Shown: positions 16,084-20,844 of the stretch, piece by piece
How positions within the stretch are numbered: position 1 is the first letter of the stretch
Layout: each line of letters begins with the position of its first letter
Assembly: GCA_035304485.1 (NCBI GenBank)
Contig: DATGPZ010000175.1
Span: forward strand, 1 to 20,844
DNA: 20,844 nt
DNA from: ZC4RG17 sp035304485
GTDB taxonomy: Bacteria > Actinomycetota > Acidimicrobiia > Spongiisociales > ZC4RG35
Direction of reading: 5' to 3'
Made by a program: the position numbers and the translations under genes
The notes under the pieces: model-generated
The model's database searches: none
The model's input: only the letters and a program-made list of their open reading frames with translations
Told to the model about the DNA's origin: nothing

Positions 16084-17342
16084 GCCGACTGCAGGACGGT
16101 CATGGCCTTCGCCACCCGTTCCAGGGTCACATCGACGTCGGTCTCCGTGTGGGCAGCCGACACGTACCAGATTCCGCGGCCCGTCACCCACACTCCGTGC
16201 TCGACGAGCGTCTGAGCGAAGGAGGCGTAGCCTGCCAGATCTAGACGTTGCAAGGATCCGAAATCCGTAACGGGTCCCGACCCGAAGCCGACATGGAAGG
16301 CCATCGGGAGGCCCTGCACATTCATCTCGATGCCGTACTCGTTGGCCAGCTGCCTCAGTCCGTCCTGGAGGCGTCCTCCCAGGCGCTCGAGGGCCTCGTA
16401 GGGAGGATCGGCGACGAGGCGCTCCACAGTGGCCGTCGTCGCCGCACAAGCCATCACCGAGGCATTGAAAGTTCCCGAGTGGTTGATGCGAGCGGTCCCG
16501 AACCCCTCCATCAGATCCTCCTTGCCCGCCAGAGCAGCCACTGGCCAGCCGCCGGCCAGAGCCTTGCCGTAGGTAGCGAGGTCCGGTGTGACTCCGTACC
16601 GCTCGGCGGCGCCACCGAGGGCGACACGGAACCCAGAGATGACTTCGTCGAAGATCAGTACCACTCCGTGCCGGTCACAGAGCTCCCTCAGCCCTTCGAG
16701 GTATCCGGGCCGAGGCTCGATCGAACCGGCATTGAGCATCACCGGTTCGGTGATGATCGCGGCGACCTCGTCACCCACATCTTCCAGGACGTCCTCGACG
16801 ATGGACAGATCGTTCCAGGGCAACATGATCGAATCATCGAGATGCGCCGCCAGTTGACCCTCACTCGCCACTCGAGGTGCACCGGCCTCATCTACGGCCA
16901 CCAGTACGTTGTCGAGCCATCCGTGATACTGGCCGGCGAAGCGGATGAACTTGTCCCGTCCAGTCGCCGCCCGGGCAGCTCGCAGAGCCGCCTGCACGGC
17001 TTCGGTACCAGTCATCGCGAATCGGACCTTGTCGGCCCAGCCGATGGCCTGGAGTACGGCCGCTGCGGCCCTGATCTCCAATTCGTGCTGAGCGCCGTAC
17101 ACCATCCCCTTTCGACATGCCGCGTCGACCGCGTCGAGGACTTCGTCGGGGGCATGCCCCAAGAAATTGGGACCCTGACCCAACAGGTAGTCGATGTACT
17201 CGTTTCCATCCACGTCATACAGGCGTGCTCCCTTTCCGTGGGAGATGAACACCTGTGGGCCGAGTAGCCGGACGTTCGAATGGACTCCTCCCGGGGTCAG
17301 TTCGAGCGCTTGCTCGCGTAACTCCTCTGAACGATCTCTCAC
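16080..17342 (-). CDS. Class III aminotransferase (glutamate-1-semialdehyde aminomutase-like)
   Basis: A 420-residue PLP enzyme. K260 (YGKALAGGWP) is the Schiff-base lysine, D232 (IFDEVISGFR) contacts the pyridine nitrogen, TGTEAVQAALRAAR (111-124) is the phosphate-binding segment, and YHGW (139-142) stacks on the cofactor. TPGGVHSNVR (16-25) is typical of the HemL-like branch. True HemL makes 5-aminolevulinate, but location beside RidA and far from heme genes argues for a transaminase acting on an amino acid or omega-amino acid. The GTG start at 17342 has AAGGA eight bases upstream and gives the usual family length; the longer open frame crosses the promoter at 17380-17408. First gene of a two-gene operon with RidA. 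Confidence 0.87.
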   Translation of the reverse strand: MRDRSEELREQALELTPGGVHSNVRLLGPQVFISHGKGARLYDVDGNEYIDYLLGQGPNFLGHAPDEVLDAVDAACRKGMVYGAQHELEIRAAAAVLQAIGWADKVRFAMTGTEAVQAALRAARAATGRDKFIRFAGQYHGWLDNVLVAVDEAGAPRVASEGQLAAHLDDSIMLPWNDLSIVEDVLEDVGDEVAAIITEPVMLNAGSIEPRPGYLEGLRELCDRHGVVLIFDEVISGFRVALGGAAERYGVTPDLATYGKALAGGWPVAALAGKEDLMEGFGTARINHSGTFNASVMACAATTATVERLVADPPYEALERLGGRLQDGLRQLANEYGIEMNVQGLPMAFHVGFGSGPVTDFGSLQRLDLAGYASFAQTLVEHGVWVTGRGIWYVSAAHTETDVDVTLERVAKAMTVLQSA

Positions 17343-17370
17343 AGCACGATTCCTTGGGCTCGATTTCGTA

Positions 17371-17389
17371 TTGCGGTCGAGTATGTCAC
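17371..17389. promoter_or_regulatory. TTGCGGT-containing element over the aminotransferase start site
   Basis: TTGCGGT at 17371-17377 continues into TCGAGTATGTC (17376-17386), the core shared with 13805-13815. It overlaps the -10 box and expected start of the aminotransferase promoter and lies about 50 bp upstream of the divergent D-aminoacylase gene. It is a candidate repressor site for both. Confidence 0.45.
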
Positions 17390-17408
17390 GATGCAAACTA
17401 CACCTCAA
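17380..17408 (-). promoter_or_regulatory. Sigma70-type promoter of the aminotransferase-RidA operon
   Basis: On the minus strand TTGAGG (17408-17403) and CATACT (17385-17380) are spaced 17 bp, giving a leader of about 30 nt that holds the AAGGA ribosome binding site. The -10 box is identical to the one at 13809-13814. Confidence 0.5.
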
Positions 17409-17427
17409 GCAGACGCGGAAGGCGGAC

Positions 17428-19005
17428 ATGTTCGATCTGGTCATACGAAACGGTTCCGTGCTCGACGGACACGGCACGGCTGCGCGTCAGATGGACGTCG
17501 CTGTCGAGGATGGGCGCATCGTGGCAGTGGAGCGCTTGAGCGAGGGAGTGAACGCGGACCGTGTGATCGATGCCACCGGAAAGGTCGTATGTCCTGGGTT
17601 CATCGACATCCACACCCACTCGGACCTGAGTCTGGTCGCCGATGGGTTGGGCGAGAGCAAGCTGCGTCAGGGTGTGACCACCGAGGTGGTGGGGAACTGC
17701 TCCTTCGCCGCTTTCCCGATCGAACCCTCACGGCTCGATCTCCATGCCGACCATCTGGCCAGGGCGACCACTGCACTCACACCCTGGTGGACCGACCTCG
17801 ATGGATACGCCGACGCCCTCCACGCCGAGGGATTGGGTATCAACGTCGCTCCCCTGGCGGGCCACGGCACCTTGCGGGTAGCTGCTATGGGGGTCGAACA
17901 ACGACCGCCGCGGCCCGACGAACTCGAGCGGATGCAACGCGACCTGGCAGCGATGCTCGACCAAGGCGCTTTCGGTATGAGTACCGGCCTCACGCATGTT
18001 CCGAGTGCATATGGAGCCTTCGACGAAGTGGCGGCTCTCGCGAGAGTGCTGGAATCCAGGGGGGCCCTCTACGCCACCCACTCCCGAGTCAGCGGGCCAG
18101 CCCACCGAGGCTCCGTTGGCGAAGCCATCGATCTCGCCCGCGAGACCGGGGTGACCGTCGAGTTCAGCCACCTCGCCATCAACCATCCAGATCGGTGGGG
18201 AACGGGCGAAGAACTCGTCGCCCTGTTCGACGAGGCCCGGGCAGATGGGATCGACATCTTCTTCGACGTCTACCCGTATCACGCCTCCTCCTCGTCCCTG
18301 ACCCAATACCTACCGCCGTGGGTTCAGGCGGACGGTACGGAGGCCATGCGAGCTCGGCTGGCTGACCGAACGGTACGAGAGCGAGCGCTGCAAGAGATGA
18401 CTCAGGGCTGGTTCGGAGGCATTCCGTGGCTCTTCGACCGCTTCCTGGTCAGCGATGTCCCGGACGGAGAAGGGGCCGGGAAAACCCTCGCCGAATTGTC
18501 GGAGGACTCCGGCGTCGACCCCTACGAACTGACCCTGCAACTGTGCGAGCGCTACGGCAACCGCATCCAGGTGGTTCTCTTCTATCGCACGGAGGAAGAC
18601 GTCTCCACGTTTCTCGCCCACCCACTCGCCATCGTGGGCTCGGACGGCAACGCCATCCCTCTCGACCAGGGCGCCAATCGACCGCACCCCCGTCATTTCG
18701 GCACGTTCCCGAGGGTCTTGGGACGGTTCGTCCGACAGCTCGGGGTCTTGGAGCTGAGCGACGCCGTTCGGAAGATGACATCCGAGCCGGCCCGACGTCT
18801 GGGGCTAACTGATCGGGGATCGGTGGAGCCGGGGAAGGTGGCGGATCTGGTCGTCTTCGATCCCGAGGAAGTCATCGACAACGCCGACTTCGCCCAGCCT
18901 CCCGCCGCTCCGACCGGGATAGACCAGGTCATCGTGGGCGGCACCGTCATGATCGACGATGGAGTGATCGCCTCCGATCGACCTGGTCGGGTCCTCCGTC
19001 GCTAG
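17428..19005 (+). CDS. N-acyl-D-amino-acid deacylase family amidohydrolase, second copy
   Basis: A 525-residue Amidohydro_3 protein paralogous to 2920-4506. Metal ligands H62 and H64 (DIHTHSD), Cys91 (GNCSFAAFP), H218 (YATHSR), H248 (EFSHLA) and D406 (VGSDGNAIP) are all present, as are AGHGTLR (144-150), GMSTGL (183-188) and RPHPRHFGTFPRVL. Two positions near the substrate differ from the first copy: HIRNE becomes HSRVS, and HLK becomes HLA (A250), losing the lysine of typical D-aminoacylases. A different acyl-amide substrate is therefore likely, though a deacylase reaction still fits. The ATG at 17428 follows GGAAGGCGG closely; the open frame extends upstream over the aminotransferase start without homology. 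Transcribed divergently from the aminotransferase gene; its stop shares a CTAG with the convergent gamma-glutamyltransferase-like gene. Cytoplasmic. Confidence 0.87.
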   Translation: MFDLVIRNGSVLDGHGTAARQMDVAVEDGRIVAVERLSEGVNADRVIDATGKVVCPGFIDIHTHSDLSLVADGLGESKLRQGVTTEVVGNCSFAAFPIEPSRLDLHADHLARATTALTPWWTDLDGYADALHAEGLGINVAPLAGHGTLRVAAMGVEQRPPRPDELERMQRDLAAMLDQGAFGMSTGLTHVPSAYGAFDEVAALARVLESRGALYATHSRVSGPAHRGSVGEAIDLARETGVTVEFSHLAINHPDRWGTGEELVALFDEARADGIDIFFDVYPYHASSSSLTQYLPPWVQADGTEAMRARLADRTVRERALQEMTQGWFGGIPWLFDRFLVSDVPDGEGAGKTLAELSEDSGVDPYELTLQLCERYGNRIQVVLFYRTEEDVSTFLAHPLAIVGSDGNAIPLDQGANRPHPRHFGTFPRVLGRFVRQLGVLELSDAVRKMTSEPARRLGLTDRGSVEPGKVADLVVFDPEEVIDNADFAQPPAAPTGIDQVIVGGTVMIDDGVIASDRPGRVLRR

Positions 19006-20609
19006 CGAGCGACCCCGACCGCCCCGCTCAATCGACGCGAATCCGATCCGCCTCGAAAGCGTCCGCCCTCCTTCATGGCGATCTGGACATTCGCGAAGGC
19101 AGGGTCGTAGTTGTGGTTGGAGTGGATCACCTCCATCCCCCTCGCCCTGACGGCCTCCACCACCCGGCGAGGCGTCCGCAACTCCGTATATGCCGGTGTG
19201 CCCTCGCTGTGCCATCGTGGCGCTACCACGGCCTCGACCGGCGTCATTCCGAAGTCGATCACATTGCTGATCGCCTGAGATACCGCTGAGCTGATCGTCC
19301 AGCCACCGGGGGCTCCGACGACCATCCAAGGTTCGCCGTCGCGACGCAGCACTGAGGGAGACACGGCGCTCGCGCGCGCCCGCCCGGGAACGTATGAGTT
19401 CGGTCGACCGGGAATCGGATCCATCAGGCTCACACAGTCGTTCCAGGTGAAGCCGGTGCCCGGGACCACGACACCGGAGCACATGGTGAGGGTGTGAGTG
19501 ATCGAAGCGCAGTTGCCCTCGGCGTCCATGATCGAGACATGGGTCGTGAAGCCGGGCATGTTGAGTGCCCGACGATCGGGCAGCTCTCCTCTCCGTATGC
19601 GATCGGCGATGCGAGCAGCGTGGTCCTTGGAAAGGAGTTCATCGGCCGGAACAGGCTGGAATGCCGGGTCGGTGAGGTGGTTGCCCCGCGTGACTCCGAC
19701 CCATGCCAATGTCGCGGCGACGACGAACGCATGGTCTGGACCGTTGTGGTCCATAGAGGCCAGGTCGAATTGCTCGAGGATGTTGAGAGCCTGCAGGGTC
19801 AGGAGGCCACCACCCGGGACGGCCGAACAGGCCACCTCGATTCCCCGGTAATCGATCGTCAGGGGCGGTTCGATCACCGGTTGGTAGCCCGCGAGGTCTT
19901 CTCGTGTCACGAAGGCGCCATTCGCTTCGAAGTCGGCCACGATCACATCTGCGAGCCCACCTCGATAGAAGTCGCCGGCGCCATGCTCCGCGATTCGGGC
20001 GATGCTGGCCGCTTGGTCGGGGTTGGCATAGAACTCCCCGGTTCGCTTGATCTCACCTTCGGAGTTGTGGAACAGGGCACGAGCCGCTGGGGTCGATGCG
20101 TATTTGTCACGCGGGTGCGGCATCCCCGGAATGGCCGGCTCCTGACCACGATGAGCGACGTACTCAGGTATCTGGAATCCGGCTCGGCTCAGTTCGATAC
20201 TCGGAGCGAGTAGCTCACTCAACGGCCGCGTCGCATGACGACGGTGGATCTGGTCGAATCCGGCCACCGTTCCCGGTGTCATTATCGACCGGTAGCCCAC
20301 CATGTTCCGGTGATCGGGGAAGAGAGCGAAACGCCACATCTCGGTGTAGCTCTCGACCTCGTCTACCCAGATCTCCGGATACATCCTCGAGCCGATCCGG
20401 GGCCAGAACCCGATGTGCTCGTAGGTCCCCGTCTCCGCGATGAACAGTGTCGCCGCCCCCCATCCTCCGAGACCACACATGAACGGGTCCACCACCATCT
20501 GCATGTAGCCGGCCGCGATAGCGGCGTCGAAGGCGTTCCCGCCTGACTCCAGCACGTCGACGCCCGCCTCCACGGCTGCAGGTTGTGGCGCCACCACTAT
20601 GCCCTTCAT
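19002..20609 (-). CDS. Gamma-glutamyltransferase family Ntn-hydrolase (GGT-like)
   Basis: A 535-residue protein. T355 in GFTTHVSIMDAEGN is the expected self-cleavage site and N-terminal nucleophile of the small subunit; VVPGTGFTWND (381-391) and GAPGGWTIS (432-440, oxyanion Gly435-Gly436) are further family motifs, and MTPGTVAGF (110-118) and PGGGLLTLQALNIL (265-278) mark the large subunit. GGTs move or hydrolyse gamma-glutamyl groups from glutathione, gamma-glutamyl peptides or polyglutamate. Most are exported; this one begins MKGIVVAPQPAAVEAG with no signal peptide, so it is probably cytoplasmic, like some catabolic GGT-like acylases. The usual SNTYTLN stretch is replaced by SITHTLTM, which may alter the acceptor or substrate. 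The ATG at 20609 follows GAGAGGTG. Divergent from the M81 gene at 20695. Confidence 0.88.
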   Translation of the reverse strand: MKGIVVAPQPAAVEAGVDVLESGGNAFDAAIAAGYMQMVVDPFMCGLGGWGAATLFIAETGTYEHIGFWPRIGSRMYPEIWVDEVESYTEMWRFALFPDHRNMVGYRSIMTPGTVAGFDQIHRRHATRPLSELLAPSIELSRAGFQIPEYVAHRGQEPAIPGMPHPRDKYASTPAARALFHNSEGEIKRTGEFYANPDQAASIARIAEHGAGDFYRGGLADVIVADFEANGAFVTREDLAGYQPVIEPPLTIDYRGIEVACSAVPGGGLLTLQALNILEQFDLASMDHNGPDHAFVVAATLAWVGVTRGNHLTDPAFQPVPADELLSKDHAARIADRIRRGELPDRRALNMPGFTTHVSIMDAEGNCASITHTLTMCSGVVVPGTGFTWNDCVSLMDPIPGRPNSYVPGRARASAVSPSVLRRDGEPWMVVGAPGGWTISSAVSQAISNVIDFGMTPVEAVVAPRWHSEGTPAYTELRTPRRVVEAVRARGMEVIHSNHNYDPAFANVQIAMKEGGRFRGGSDSRRLSGAVGVAR

Positions 20610-20653
20610 GTACACCTCTCTCGTGTCGGCTGGTGGACAATAGCCGCATTCGA

Positions 20654-20670
20654 TTGCGGTTATGCTGCAA
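20654..20670. promoter_or_regulatory. Inverted element TTGCGG/CTGCAA with -10 box TATGCT
   Basis: TTGC(G)G at 20654-20659 and C(T)GCAA at 20665-20670 form an imperfect inverted repeat; TTGCGGT is the heptamer also seen at 14661 and 17371. TATGCT (20661-20666) inside it is a fair -10 box for the M81 gene, placing the start near 20673. Binding here would block that promoter and perhaps the divergent GGT-like gene. Confidence 0.4.
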
Positions 20671-20694
20671 CCTTCGGAATCGAGAGAGGTAGAG

Positions 20695-20844
20695 ATGGAA
20701 CGCATACTGGTGGCCCAGTTCCGCCAGGAGAGCCACAGTTTCGTGCCCGGATTGACGACGGTGGACGACTTCGAACTCGCTAGCGTCCGCCGTGGAGCGG
20801 AGGTCTTCCAGCGGGTCGGGAACCGCGAGATGGACGGCTATCTG
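20695..20844 (+). CDS. M81 family metallopeptidase (MlrC-like), N-terminal part (cut by window edge)
   Basis: Fifty codons are inside the window. MERILVAQFRQESHSFVPG followed by TTVDDFE is the start of a DUF1485/M81 domain; the other M81 protein opens with RIGLIWVSQETDTFNP and TTVEHF in the same order. Ribosome binding site GAGAGG (20684-20689) is five bases before the ATG. It would be a zinc peptidase-like hydrolase, but the metal ligands lie beyond the edge, so activity cannot be judged. Divergent from the GGT-like gene, with which it shares an 85-bp control region. Confidence 0.8.
   Translation, partial: MERILVAQFRQESHSFVPGLTTVDDFELASVRRGAEVFQRVGNREMDGYL

Overview
The window is a gene-dense, high-GC stretch (sixteen protein genes, two of them cut by the window edges, almost no non-coding DNA, no RNA genes, no insertion sequences and no CRISPR). 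GTG starts, ATGA/GTGA overlaps, a LeuB-like dehydrogenase resembling actinobacterial enzymes, and a lipoprotein whose lipobox is followed by a long Thr/Ser/Glu linker all suggest an actinobacterium, perhaps of the Acidimicrobiia. That placement is an inference from style, not from a marker gene.

Layout. (1) 1-213 (-) is the start of a substrate-binding lipoprotein, divergent from a two-domain cupin gene at 340-1185 (+). A near-consensus promoter and a pair of direct repeats lie between them. (2) 1213-9649 (-) is a tightly packed six-gene operon, in transcription order: CapA-like metallophosphatase-fold protein, M81 (MlrC-like) metallopeptidase, M20 (CPG2-like) peptidase, imidazolonepropionase-like amidohydrolase, N-acyl-D-amino-acid deacylase, and MFS transporter with a C-terminal ABM-like domain. 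A large dyad (9678-9707) separates it from a divergent LeuB-like dehydrogenase (9789-10850, +). (3) A strong hairpin (10869-10893) sits between that gene and a convergent (-) group: metallo-beta-lactamase-fold hydrolase, enolase-superfamily acid-sugar dehydratase-like enzyme, and FAH-family hydrolase. These are divergent from an IclR-type regulator followed by a UxuA-like dehydratase (+). (4) A class III aminotransferase and a RidA protein form a (-) pair, divergent from a second D-aminoacylase (+). That gene meets a gamma-glutamyltransferase-like gene (-) tail to tail at a shared CTAG. A second M81 peptidase gene starts at 20695 (+) and runs off the end.

How the genes may work together. The window reads as a catabolic island. 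The left half is rich in hydrolases for unusual amide or peptide bonds (D-amino acids, gamma-glutamyl links, C-terminal glutamate, MlrC-type linear peptides), with a transporter and a possible uptake lipoprotein. The middle looks like non-phosphorylative acid-sugar breakdown (dehydratase plus FAH-type C-C bond hydrolase plus UxuA-like dehydratase) under an IclR regulator. Several intergenic regions share a TTGCGGT-type element or a longer related element over the promoter start site, which suggests co-regulation. The actual substrates cannot be read from the sequence.
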